Source of the DNA: Blautia sp. | GTDB lineage: Bacteria; Bacillota; Clostridia; Lachnospirales; Lachnospiraceae | NCBI GenBank assembly: GCA_029257805.1 | Contig: JARIAR010000021.1 | Span: 1 to 42,558 of the forward strand | Reading direction: 5' to 3' | Length of the DNA: 42,558 bases | In this document: positions 25,059-31,965 of the stretch, in pieces | Numbering within the stretch: the first letter of the stretch is position 1 | Layout of the letters: every line of letters starts with the position of its first letter | Notes under the pieces: generated by a model | Seen by the model: only the letters and a program-made list of their open reading frames with translations | Databases searched by the model: none | What the model was told of the DNA's origin: nothing | Program-made: the position numbers and the translations under genes

Positions 25059-27432
25059 AAGTCTCTTTAAAAATTCCTGGTATGCCCGTTGCTATGAGAA
25101 GACAAAAGTATGTAAAAATGTAGTGCTTCTGGAGTCTACAAACGGGTCTGATGTGGGAAATAATATGCTGCGTATTATGGAGGAACTTTCAAAGCCGGAA
25201 TATGCAGAGTATGAAGTGTGGCTTTCCTGTAATAAAGGTGTGATGCCAAGAGCGGAAAGTCTTCTTCATACGTATGGACTGAAAAAGGTAAAGCTGGTTG
25301 TATGCAACAGTTTTCAATATTATACGCTTCTTGGAAAAGCAGGATATCTTTTTACAGACAGTACGTTATCCAGACGTTTTATTAAGAAACCAGGGCAGGT
25401 TTATGTAAATACATGGCACGGAACCCCTCTTAAAAAAATGGGGAAAGACGTTCCGGGAGGAGCGCATGTAATTGGAAATATTCAGAGAAATTTCTTTATG
25501 TGTGATTATCTCTGTCTTCCAAATGCCTATACAAAAGAGATTTTTCGCCATGCTTATAATCTGGAGAATATGTTCCAGGGGAATTATGTATTTGCCGGTT
25601 ATCCCAGGAATCAGGTTTTCTTTCATAAGAAAGAGCAGGAGAAAATACGGGAAGACCTGGGACTTAAGGGAAAAAGATTATACTGTTATATGCCAACCTG
25701 GAGAGGTACCAGTATAAATCAGACAAAGGAAAGCCGGCAGCAGCAGGCGGATGTTCTAAAAGGATATCTGAGAGAACTGGACAGGGAACTGGGAGAAGAG
25801 GAATTTATGATGATTCGTCTTCATCCTTTTATAGGTCCGCTTATTTCCTGTGAAGAATTTAAACATATCCGATATATGCCGGAAGAAAAAGATCCGTATG
25901 AGATACTGGCAGCAGCAGACTGCCTTGTGACCGATTATTCCAGTGTTTTTTATGATTATGCAAATAAGGAAGAGGGGAAGATCATACTCTTTCTTTATGA
26001 CAGGGAAACGTATGAATGTGAACGTGATATATATGGGGAGATTTCGGATCTTCCGTTTCCTGTTGCAGAAACTATACCGGGGCTTCTTAAGGAACTTCGA
26101 AAGCCAAAAGCATATGAGGACGATCTGTTCCGGGAAACGTATTGTTCCTATGACGGAGCAGACAGTGCAGAAAAAATCTGCAGCCTTGTATTTCGTGGAG
26201 AGGTATCTCCCGATATTTTCGTAGAAAAGGAAAAAACAGATGGGAAAGAAAACATTTTGTTTTATCCCGGAGGTCTTCAGAGAAAGGGATTTACAACTGC
26301 CTACTTAAATCTTATGGAAAATATCGACCGGGAGGCATATCATTATTATGCGGCCTTCCAGGAGTCGCATATGGAGGAAGACCCATCCAGAGTAGACAGG
26401 ATCCCGGATTTTGTGGGTATCATGCCGATGTCAAAAGGGTGGTTTCTTACGTTCCGGGAAGCATTTGCAAGTTTTCTTTTCTATAAGTGCAACATAGAGC
26501 TTCCTTATACCAAAAAATACCTGCATCGTTTTTATAGCAGGGAATATCAGCGGAATTTTGGATTTCTGGATCTTTCCTGGTGTATTCATTACAGTGGATA
26601 TGAACGGAAAGTAATCGGACTGTTTCAGGCTGCCCCTGTAAAAAGAGGGATTTTTGTGCACAGCGATATGCTGATGCAGATTAAGACAAGCCACAATCAG
26701 CACCTTCTTACCTTGAAGCAGGCATACAGGGAATATGATTTTACAGCAGCGGTTTCCCAGGATATTTATCAATGTACCATTCCCATTTGCGGAGAGCATG
26801 GAAAGCTTCATGTGGTAGATAATTGTCATGCATATCGTCAGGTCCTTGAAAGGGCGGAAGAGGACTTTGTTTTTGACAATACCACAACGTGTACATGTTC
26901 TGAAGAGGAACTTCGCAGGCTTTTGGGAAAACCCTGCAAAAAGTTTCTTACAGTAGGACGTTTTTCTCCGGAAAAAAGACATGATATGTTATTGGAGGCT
27001 TTTGCCCGTTATGAGAAAGAAAATCCGGATACTGTGCTTTTTATTGTGGGCGGCGGTGGAAATCTCTACGAAAAAACATGGGAGCATGTGGAAAACCTTG
27101 GTCTTACAGAGAAAGTAGTGCTTCTCCGGTCAATTGCAAATCCCATGCCTGTTATGAAAGCGTGCGACCTGTTTCTTCTTACCTCCCAGTATGAGGGACA
27201 GCCTCTTGTTCTCATGGAAGCAGATACCCTTGGACTTCCGGTTGTATCTACAGACGTAACAGGTTCCGGAAGTTTTATGAGACGTTTTGGCGGGTATCTT
27301 GTGCCGTATTCAGAGGATGGTGTTTATGAAGGTATGAAGGCTTTTGACAGAGGGGAAGTTCCTGTTATGGGCATTGATTTTGAAAAATATAACAAAAATG
27401 CGGCAGAATCTTTTATGAATTTACTGCATTAG
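25048..27432 (+). CDS. Glycerophosphotransferase fused to GT4 glycosyltransferase
   Basis: Bifunctional protein of 794 residues. Residues 1 to about 390 are a second TagB/TagF-type domain: NTWHGTPLKKMG, FAGYPRN, CYMPTWRG, RLHPF and LVTDYSSVFYDYA. From about 405 onward comes a GT-B domain of family GT4: YPGGLQRKGFTTAY, then VGRFSPEKRH, and an E-X7-E in YEGQPLVLMEAD, the nucleotide-sugar site. The fusion could add glycerol phosphate and a sugar in turn to make a repeating glycosyl-glycerol-phosphate unit. AGGAGG lies 7 bases before the ATG, which overlaps the previous gene by 11 bases. No terminator is seen after it; the ribosomal promoter comes 27 bases later. Confidence 0.88.
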   Translation: MGFKSLFKNSWYARCYEKTKVCKNVVLLESTNGSDVGNNMLRIMEELSKPEYAEYEVWLSCNKGVMPRAESLLHTYGLKKVKLVVCNSFQYYTLLGKAGYLFTDSTLSRRFIKKPGQVYVNTWHGTPLKKMGKDVPGGAHVIGNIQRNFFMCDYLCLPNAYTKEIFRHAYNLENMFQGNYVFAGYPRNQVFFHKKEQEKIREDLGLKGKRLYCYMPTWRGTSINQTKESRQQQADVLKGYLRELDRELGEEEFMMIRLHPFIGPLISCEEFKHIRYMPEEKDPYEILAAADCLVTDYSSVFYDYANKEEGKIILFLYDRETYECERDIYGEISDLPFPVAETIPGLLKELRKPKAYEDDLFRETYCSYDGADSAEKICSLVFRGEVSPDIFVEKEKTDGKENILFYPGGLQRKGFTTAYLNLMENIDREAYHYYAAFQESHMEEDPSRVDRIPDFVGIMPMSKGWFLTFREAFASFLFYKCNIELPYTKKYLHRFYSREYQRNFGFLDLSWCIHYSGYERKVIGLFQAAPVKRGIFVHSDMLMQIKTSHNQHLLTLKQAYREYDFTAAVSQDIYQCTIPICGEHGKLHVVDNCHAYRQVLERAEEDFVFDNTTTCTCSEEELRRLLGKPCKKFLTVGRFSPEKRHDMLLEAFARYEKENPDTVLFIVGGGGNLYEKTWEHVENLGLTEKVVLLRSIANPMPVMKACDLFLLTSQYEGQPLVLMEADTLGLPVVSTDVTGSGSFMRRFGGYLVPYSEDGVYEGMKAFDRGEVPVMGIDFEKYNKNAAESFMNLLH

Positions 27433-27458
27433 AGATATGTGAAATTCCTGAAAAAGAC

Positions 27459-27488
27459 TTGACTTTTAGGCTTGATTTGTGGTACACT
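27459..27488 (+). promoter_or_regulatory. Promoter of the rpmG-secE-nusG operon
   Basis: TTGACT (27459-27464), an 18-base spacer and TACACT (27483-27488). It is followed by a 110-base leader (27489-27598) rich in short inverted repeats, for example AAATGATG (27530-27537) with CATCATTT (27545-27552), and CGGGC (27492-27496) with GCCCG (27524-27528). Confidence 0.6.
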
Positions 27489-27598
27489 TTACGGGCGACA
27501 TGGAAGTTAGGTCTTTTTTTTATGCCCGAAAATGATGACGGATACATCATTTCCATAAGGATAAGACCGTGCAAATGAAAACACTGGAGGTGGAAGTT

Positions 27599-27748
27599 GT
27601 GCGCGTTAAAATTACATTAGCATGTACCGAGTGCAAGCAGCGTAACTACAATATGACGAAAGAGAAAAAGAACCATCCGGAAAGAATGGAGACAAAGAAA
27701 TATTGTAAGTTCTGCCGTACACACACAATGCACAAGGAAACGAAATAG
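27599..27748 (+). CDS. rpmG: 50S ribosomal protein L33
   Basis: Small zinc-type ribosomal protein of 49 residues with a GTG start. The four metal-binding Cys residues form two pairs, CTEC near residue 9 and CKFC near residue 37, with the basic [15 protein letters not shown] region between them. This is the C+ form of L33 that binds zinc. GGAGGTGG lies 4 bases upstream of the GTG. The place before secE is the usual one in Firmicutes. It is too short for common ORF length cut-offs. The C-terminus THTMHKETK is standard. Confidence 0.95.
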   Translation: MRVKITLACTECKQRNYNMTKEKKNHPERMETKKYCKFCRTHTMHKETK

Positions 27749-27772
27749 TCACAAGAATTGTGAGGTTAGGCT

Positions 27773-27982
27773 ATGCAAGAAAAAGACAAGTCTGCTGGTA
27801 AAAGCCAGAAGAAAAGTTGGTTTCAGGGACTTCAATCCGAGTTCAGAAAGATTATCTGGACAGACCGTAACACTTTGATTAAGCAGACAGTAGTTGTGGT
27901 AATTGTTACCATTCTCCTGGGCGTGATAATCAGCGTCATGGATGCAGCCATTCTGGAAGGAATTAATCTGTTAGTGAAATAA
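27773..27982 (+). CDS. secE: Preprotein translocase subunit SecE
   Basis: Single-membrane-helix subunit of the SecYEG channel, 69 residues. A charged N-terminal part with FQGLQSEFRKIIWTDR, the conserved amphipathic segment, is followed by the hydrophobic helix VVVVIVTILLGVIISV. It is typical for Gram-positive SecE, which has one helix rather than the three of E. coli. It lies 24 bases after rpmG and 16 before nusG, with GAGG upstream of the ATG. Confidence 0.95.
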   Translation: MQEKDKSAGKSQKKSWFQGLQSEFRKIIWTDRNTLIKQTVVVVIVTILLGVIISVMDAAILEGINLLVK

Positions 27983-27998
27983 GGACAAGGGTGATTGT

Positions 27999-28514
27999 AT
28001 GTCAGAAGCAAAATGGTACGTTGTCCATACTTATTCCGGGTATGAGAACAAAGTAAAAGCCAACATTGAAAAGACAATTGAAAACAGACACCTGGAAGAC
28101 CAGATTCTGGAAGTTCGCGTTCCACTGCAGGATGTAGTGGAAATGAAGAACGGAACTGCCAAGCAGGTTCAGAAGAAACTGTTTCCAGGCTATGTACTTC
28201 TTAATATGGTAATGAATGATGACACCTGGTATGTAGTACGTAATACACGTGGCGTAACAGGGTTCGTTGGACCGGGATCTAAACCGGTACCGTTGACAGA
28301 AGAGGAAATGCTGCCTCTGGGCATTAAAGAAGAGAATGTCCAGGTTGACTTCGCAGAGGGCGATATGGTAGTAGTTACCGGTGGTGCATGGAAAGATACC
28401 ACAGGTGTTGTTTCTGCTATCAATGCGCAGAAGCAGGTTGTGACTATCAACGTTGAGCTGTTTGGCCGCGAAACGCCAGTAGAAATAAGTTTCGCAGAAG
28501 TAAAAGCATTATAA
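27999..28514 (+). CDS. nusG: Transcription termination/antitermination factor NusG
   Basis: RNA-polymerase-binding factor of 171 residues. The NGN domain is at the N-terminus (KWYVVHTYSGYENKV, FPGYVLLNM, WYVVRNTRGVTGFVG), and the KOW domain at the C-terminus (about 122-171, FAEGDMVVVTGGAWKDTTGVV). The length and both domains are standard. It couples transcription with translation and promotes pausing in Firmicutes. It lies between secE and the L1-binding leader of rplK. Confidence 0.96.
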   Translation: MSEAKWYVVHTYSGYENKVKANIEKTIENRHLEDQILEVRVPLQDVVEMKNGTAKQVQKKLFPGYVLLNMVMNDDTWYVVRNTRGVTGFVGPGSKPVPLTEEEMLPLGIKEENVQVDFAEGDMVVVTGGAWKDTTGVVSAINAQKQVVTINVELFGRETPVEISFAEVKAL

Positions 28515-28535
28515 GCAACAAGGTAACACAATATC

Positions 28536-28565
28536 GTGGGAGGGACATACCCCCGCCAATACCAC
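28536..28565 (+). ncRNA. Probable L1-binding leader upstream of rplK
   Basis: GTGGGAGGG, a short loop, CCC and AATACCAC fold as GTGG/CCAC and GGG/CCC around an asymmetric internal loop, directly before the rplK Shine-Dalgarno AGGAGGT (28568-28574). The sequence imitates the L1-binding helix of 23S rRNA, which carries GUGGGAG and AAAUACCAC. L1 autoregulation of the L11-L1 operon by such mimics is established in bacteria and archaea; this copy is inferred from sequence. Confidence 0.7.
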
Positions 28566-28581
28566 ATAGGAGGTGCCGAAA

Positions 28582-29007
28582 ATGGCAAAGAAAGTAACAG
28601 GATATATCAAATTACAGATTCCGGCTGGTAAAGCAACTCCAGCACCACCTGTTGGTCCTGCTCTTGGACAGCACGGTGTAAATATCGTTCAGTTTACAAA
28701 AGAGTTCAATGCAAGAACAGCTGATCAGGGCGACTTAATCATCCCTGTTGTAATCACTGTTTACGCAGACAGAAGTTTCAGCTTCATAACCAAAACTCCG
28801 CCGGCAGCAGTTCTTCTTAAGAAAGCCGCTAACATCAAATCCGGTTCCGGCGTACCGAACAAAACAAAAGTTGCAAAGGTTACCAAAGCTCAGGTTCAGG
28901 AAATTGCAGAACTGAAAATGAAAGACTTAAATGCAGCATCCCTTGAAGCAGCTATGAGCATGATTGCTGGTACTGCAAGAAGCATGGGAATCGAAGTAGT
29001 TGATTAA
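28582..29007 (+). CDS. rplK: 50S ribosomal protein L11
   Basis: Ribosomal protein of 141 residues, standard length, binding the GTPase-associated region of 23S rRNA. The signature is clear: [27 protein letters not shown], with the flexible proline-rich N-terminal domain and the rRNA-binding C-terminal domain. ATG 28582 is preferred over a GTG at 28573, because that GTG lies inside the AGGAGGTG ribosome site. An L1-binding leader precedes it and a second one follows before rplA. Confidence 0.97.
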   Translation: MAKKVTGYIKLQIPAGKATPAPPVGPALGQHGVNIVQFTKEFNARTADQGDLIIPVVITVYADRSFSFITKTPPAAVLLKKAANIKSGSGVPNKTKVAKVTKAQVQEIAELKMKDLNAASLEAAMSMIAGTARSMGIEVVD

Positions 29008-29026
29008 TCAGAAAAATTACAAGTAA

Positions 29027-29055
29027 GTGGGAGGGCTTTTCCCCGCAAATACCAC
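29027..29055 (+). ncRNA. Second L1-binding leader, upstream of rplA
   Basis: GTGGGAGGG (29027-29035), a loop, CCCC and AAATACCAC (29047-29055) repeat the element found before rplK almost base for base, again just before the Shine-Dalgarno (AGGAGG from 29055). The AAATACCAC end matches the 23S rRNA L1 site exactly. Two copies would let L1 repress both cistrons separately. Confidence 0.7.
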
Positions 29056-29069
29056 AGGAGGTTATAGAA

Positions 29070-29762
29070 ATGAAACGAGGAAAGAAATACGTGGAAGCTG
29101 CAAAAGCAGTAGACCGCGCAACATTATATGATACCGCAGAGGCGATCAGCTTAGTAAAAAAAGCTGCTGTTGCGAAATTTGACGAGACAATCGAAGCTCA
29201 TATCCGTACAGGCTGCGATGGACGTCATGCAGACCAGCAGATTCGTGGAGCAGTTGTTCTGCCACACGGAACTGGTAAAAAAGTTCGCGTTCTTGTATTT
29301 GCAAAAGATGCAAAAGCAGAAGAAGCAAAAGCAGCAGGCGCTGAATTCGTAGGAGCAGAGGAACTGATTCCGAAGATCCAGAACGAAGGCTGGTTAGATT
29401 TCGACGTAGTTGTTGCTACACCAGACATGATGGGCGTTGTAGGACGTCTGGGTCGTGTACTTGGACCGAAAGGTTTAATGCCAAACCCGAAAGCTGGAAC
29501 TGTAACAATGGACGTTACAAAAGCGGTTAATGACATCAAAGCAGGTAAGATTGAGTATCGTCTTGATAAAACCAACATTATCCACGTTCCGATCGGTAAA
29601 GCATCCTTTACTGAGGAACAGTTAAGCGACAACTTCCAGACGCTGATTGGAGCTATCATCAAGGCTAGACCAAGCACTCTGAAAGGTCAGTATTTAAGAA
29701 GCGTAACAATCGCTCCGACAATGGGACCTGGTGTGAAAATCAACCCGATGAAATTAGCTTAA
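29070..29762 (+). CDS. rplA: 50S ribosomal protein L1
   Basis: Ribosomal protein of 230 residues, standard length, forming the L1 stalk. Motifs: [18 protein letters not shown] near residue 44 and [20 protein letters not shown], the family signature, near 125. It is also the likely repressor acting on the two leaders in this operon. A strong terminator follows 16 bases after the stop. The usual next genes rplJ and rplL (L10, L7/L12) are absent. Confidence 0.97.
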   Translation: MKRGKKYVEAAKAVDRATLYDTAEAISLVKKAAVAKFDETIEAHIRTGCDGRHADQQIRGAVVLPHGTGKKVRVLVFAKDAKAEEAKAAGAEFVGAEELIPKIQNEGWLDFDVVVATPDMMGVVGRLGRVLGPKGLMPNPKAGTVTMDVTKAVNDIKAGKIEYRLDKTNIIHVPIGKASFTEEQLSDNFQTLIGAIIKARPSTLKGQYLRSVTIAPTMGPGVKINPMKLA

Positions 29763-29778
29763 TAGATTGTGAATAAGG

Positions 29779-29813
29779 TATCCCTGCCGGTATTTCCGGC
29801 GGGGATATTTTTT
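29779..29813 (+). terminator. Intrinsic terminator after rplA
   Basis: TATCCCTGCCGG pairs with CCGGCGGGGATA around a TATTT loop, followed by TTTTTTG. It cleanly ends the rpmG-secE-nusG-rplK-rplA operon. Confidence 0.9.
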
Positions 29814-29860
29814 GTTTATACTTTTATAATCCGGTGTATATGGTTTCCCACAGATAATCA

Positions 29861-29869
29861 TGGTATAAT
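29861..29869 (+). promoter_or_regulatory. Extended -10 promoter of the carboxypeptidase gene
   Basis: TGGTATAAT gives a TG extension and a perfect -10 (29864-29869), 40 bases before the ATG. The -35 position (TGGTTT, 29841-29846) is poor, as is usual for extended -10 promoters. Confidence 0.6.
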
Positions 29870-29908
29870 AACAAACAAAAACAGAAATATACACGGAAGA
29901 AGGATAAA

Positions 29909-30886
29909 ATGGCTGCAGGAAAATATAAAAGAAAGAAGAAAAAGAAAAAGTACAATATTGGGAAAATTGTATTCTGCACCTTTGTGGAACTGATCGTGAT
30001 CGCTGCTCTGGTTATTATGATCGGCTGGGATAAAGGGGTAGGAAGCTGGTTGGAGCAATTTAGCCGCCCGGTTGTAAAAGAACTGGATTTAAGCGGTATA
30101 AACAGTCCTTATGCTGTTTTAATGCAGGCAAACAGTGGAAAGATCATTGGAGAGATCAACGGAGAAGAAAGAATCTATCCCGCCTCTCTGACAAAAATAA
30201 TGACAGCAATTGTAGCGATAGAAGAAATTCGGGATCTGAATGAAGAAATCACCCTTACAAATGAAATGTTTGCAGGGCTTTATGAGAGAGACGCCACGCA
30301 GGCGGGATTTCAGCCGGGAGAGACGGTGCGTGCCGTAGATCTGATCTATGGTGTTCTTTTGCCGTCCGGAGCAGAGTGCTGTATTGCTCTGGCGGATCAT
30401 ATCTCCGGTTCGGAAAAGGAATTTGTAGAACTGATGAACAGGAAGGCTGCCAAGATAGGGATGGAAAATACACATTTTTGTGACAGTACAGGACTTCATG
30501 ATCCGGAACATTACAGTACCGTTCTGGATATGGCAGTGCTTTTGAAGTACAGTTTGCGCAATTCAGAGTTTCGCAAAATGATAGAAGCTCCTTATCACTC
30601 CACAGGAGTTACCAACATTCATCCGGATGGCATTACATATTATAGTACAATGTTTAAAAACCTTCCGGATCATTCTGTAACAGGCGGTGAGATCAAAGGA
30701 GGAAAAACCGGATTTACAAATGATGCCGGTCTTTGTCTGGCAAGTTTTGCAGAGATAGAGGGAAGGGATTATATTCTGGTGACTGCAGGAGCTGCGGGAA
30801 ATACGGGAAATCCCCTACATGTACAGGATGCCGTAACCATTTATAACCGGTTGGGAGAGAAGGCGCTTTCTTTAAAAGATGAATAG
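29909..30886 (+). CDS. Serine-type D-Ala-D-Ala carboxypeptidase (S11)
   Basis: Cell-wall enzyme of 325 residues that trims the terminal D-Ala of peptidoglycan stem peptides. A very basic N-terminus (KRKKKKKK) precedes a single hydrophobic segment at about 25-45, so it is probably a membrane-anchored enzyme with its catalytic part outside. Active-site motifs: S93-X-X-K96 (SLTK) and K266-T267-G268. The middle motif reads S153-G-A155 instead of the usual SXN, a substitution that may change activity or be tolerated in this lineage. It lacks the C-terminal membrane-binding domain of DacA/DacF. It has its own promoter and terminator, so it is a single-gene unit. Confidence 0.88.
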   Translation: MAAGKYKRKKKKKKYNIGKIVFCTFVELIVIAALVIMIGWDKGVGSWLEQFSRPVVKELDLSGINSPYAVLMQANSGKIIGEINGEERIYPASLTKIMTAIVAIEEIRDLNEEITLTNEMFAGLYERDATQAGFQPGETVRAVDLIYGVLLPSGAECCIALADHISGSEKEFVELMNRKAAKIGMENTHFCDSTGLHDPEHYSTVLDMAVLLKYSLRNSEFRKMIEAPYHSTGVTNIHPDGITYYSTMFKNLPDHSVTGGEIKGGKTGFTNDAGLCLASFAEIEGRDYILVTAGAAGNTGNPLHVQDAVTIYNRLGEKALSLKDE

Positions 30887-30900
30887 ATTATAAACGAATT

Positions 30901-30933
30901 CCCTCTGCCGGATAAAGGCAGGGGGAGTTTTTT
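30901..30933 (+). terminator. Intrinsic terminator after carboxypeptidase
   Basis: CCCTCTGCC pairs with GGCAGGGGG around GATAAA, followed by AGTTTTTTC. It marks the left limit of the accessory cassette that follows. Confidence 0.88.
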
Positions 30934-30946
30934 CTAAATCTGTATC

Positions 30947-30975
30947 TTGACAAAATGAAAAAAATAAATTATTAT
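30947..30975 (+). promoter_or_regulatory. Sigma-A promoter of the TetR regulator
   Basis: A perfect TTGACA (30947-30952), 17 bases and TATTAT (30970-30975). The iteron array begins 2 bases after the -10 and covers the expected transcription start, so a protein bound there would block initiation. Confidence 0.8.
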
Positions 30976-30977
30976 AA

Positions 30978-31016
30978 AACAGTGTTATAAATAACAGTGT
31001 TTTATATAACGGTGTT
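30978..31016 (+). repeat. Three 15-bp iterons with AACAGTGTT core
   Basis: AACAGTGTT at 30978-30986 and 30993-31001, and AACGGTGTT at 31008-31016, are spaced exactly 15 bases apart. The core is a short palindrome (AACA, one base, TGTT). The array overlaps the transcription start of the TetR gene, so it is probably its operator. Confidence 0.7.
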
Positions 31017-31041
31017 TTACATGTAAATGGGAGGTGAATGA

Positions 31042-31659
31042 ATGGCAAATCGTATTGAAGGGTTTGATGAAAAAATACTGGAATATGCCCGAAAAGAGTT
31101 TCTTGAAAACGGTTTTGAATCTGCATCTCTCCGGGTAATTGCACAAAATGCCGGTGTGAGTACAAGTGCTATCTACACGCGATATGGAGACAAAGAGGGT
31201 CTTTATCGTTTTTTGATCCAGCCGGTTTCGGATGGTTTTCAAGAGATTGTAAAGTGTTCTCTGGGATATTTTACAGCTATGAGCAAGGAAGAACAGATTG
31301 AGCGATATAAGGAATATTCAGACAAGGGCTTTGAGGGAGCATTGTTGTTTATCTATGATCATTTTGACGAGTTCAAGTTGCTGATTAACTGTAATCATGG
31401 CACGATCTATCATGATTTTTTAGAAGAACTGGTTCACATCGACAATGTCTGTACATTAAATTTTTTGAAAACGATAGATAGTAAAGCATACAGAGACGGT
31501 CGAATTACAAATGGTTTTCTCCATGTTGTAGCCAGTTCCTTTTATTCGGGGCTGTTTGAGGTTGTGATTCATGAAATGACACTGGATGAGGCTCGAAGCT
31601 ATATTAATGAGCTGCGTATTTTCTTCAATAATGGATGGGCGGACTATTTAAAGAGTTGA
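31042..31659 (+). CDS. TetR/AcrR-family transcriptional regulator
   Basis: Cytoplasmic repressor of 205 residues. The N-terminal HTH (about 20-52) reads SLRVIAQNAGVSTSAIYTRYGDKEGL, the typical TetR pattern with YTRYGDKEGL at its end. The rest is the ligand-binding and dimerisation region, with no clear known ligand. GGGAGGTG precedes the ATG by 5 bases. Its promoter overlaps three 15-bp repeats, pointing to autoregulation. It is the first gene of a cassette with the KTR protein and the ABC and ECF transporters, so it may sense the imported molecule or a related stress. TetR proteins beside transporters often respond to the transported compound. Confidence 0.9.
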   Translation: MANRIEGFDEKILEYARKEFLENGFESASLRVIAQNAGVSTSAIYTRYGDKEGLYRFLIQPVSDGFQEIVKCSLGYFTAMSKEEQIERYKEYSDKGFEGALLFIYDHFDEFKLLINCNHGTIYHDFLEELVHIDNVCTLNFLKTIDSKAYRDGRITNGFLHVVASSFYSGLFEVVIHEMTLDEARSYINELRIFFNNGWADYLKS

Positions 31660-31672
31660 GAAAGGAAAAACT

Positions 31673-31882
31673 ATGCCAGAATTAGAAGTAATGATCGATA
31701 CTGACGGCTGGGTACTTTGCCCCTATTGCCGAAGTAAAAGCAAAACAAAGATTCGAAAAGACACATATCTCAAAAATTTTCCTCTCTTTTGCCCCAAGTG
31801 CAAGCGAGAAGTTCTGATCGACATTGATCAAAGTTATATAGGATTATCAATAGAGCGAGATGCTAAGACACAGAGCCGATAA
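31673..31882 (+). CDS. Cysteine-rich KTR-type small protein
   Basis: Protein of 69 residues with two CXXC pairs, CPYC and CPKC, probably a zinc ribbon, and the motif KTKIRKDTYLKNFPLF characteristic of the Cys_rich_KTR family (PF14205). Its function is unknown. From memory, members are often found on conjugative and other mobile elements in Firmicutes, which hints that the cassette was acquired. It lies 13 bases after the TetR gene and ends inside a terminator stem, so the two genes form a short operon. It may bind nucleic acid or a partner protein. Confidence 0.8.
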   Translation: MPELEVMIDTDGWVLCPYCRSKSKTKIRKDTYLKNFPLFCPKCKREVLIDIDQSYIGLSIERDAKTQSR

Positions 31883-31919
31883 TTCATCACGGAGAGATCC
31901 GGGTGTATTATCGGTTTTT
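31876..31919 (+). terminator. Intrinsic terminator overlapping the KTR stop
   Basis: CCGATAAT (31876-31883) pairs with ATTATCGG (31907-31914), with an inner stem CACGGA/TCCG and a GAGA loop, followed by TTTTTGTTTT. The TAA stop lies in the 5' arm. It separates the regulator pair from the transporter genes, or acts as an attenuator for read-through into them. Confidence 0.75.
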
Positions 31920-31923
31920 GTTT

Positions 31924-31948
31924 TATATTCAGGTTAGCTTATGCTAAC
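31924..31948 (+). promoter_or_regulatory. -10 box with inverted-repeat operator for transporter operon
   Basis: TATATT (31924-31929) is followed by GTTAGC-TTAT-GCTAAC (31933-31948), a perfect 6-bp inverted repeat just before the Shine-Dalgarno AAAGGAGGAG (31953-31962). The half-site AGGTTAG recalls DtxR/IdeR iron boxes, but the spacing between halves is longer than in the classical 19-mer, so the match is only suggestive. The -35 is poor. Confidence 0.5.
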
Positions 31949-31965
31949 TAAAAAAGGAGGAGATT

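Noticed and set aside
27491-27528. Terminator-like CGGGC/GCCCG hairpin with an internal T run
   Set aside because: The T run is in the loop, not after the stem, and the hairpin lies downstream of the operon promoter, so it is treated as leader structure only.
31931-31950. Classical DtxR/IdeR iron box
   Set aside because: The half-site matches, but the gap between halves is about five bases longer than in the 19-mer consensus, so it is kept only as a generic operator candidate.
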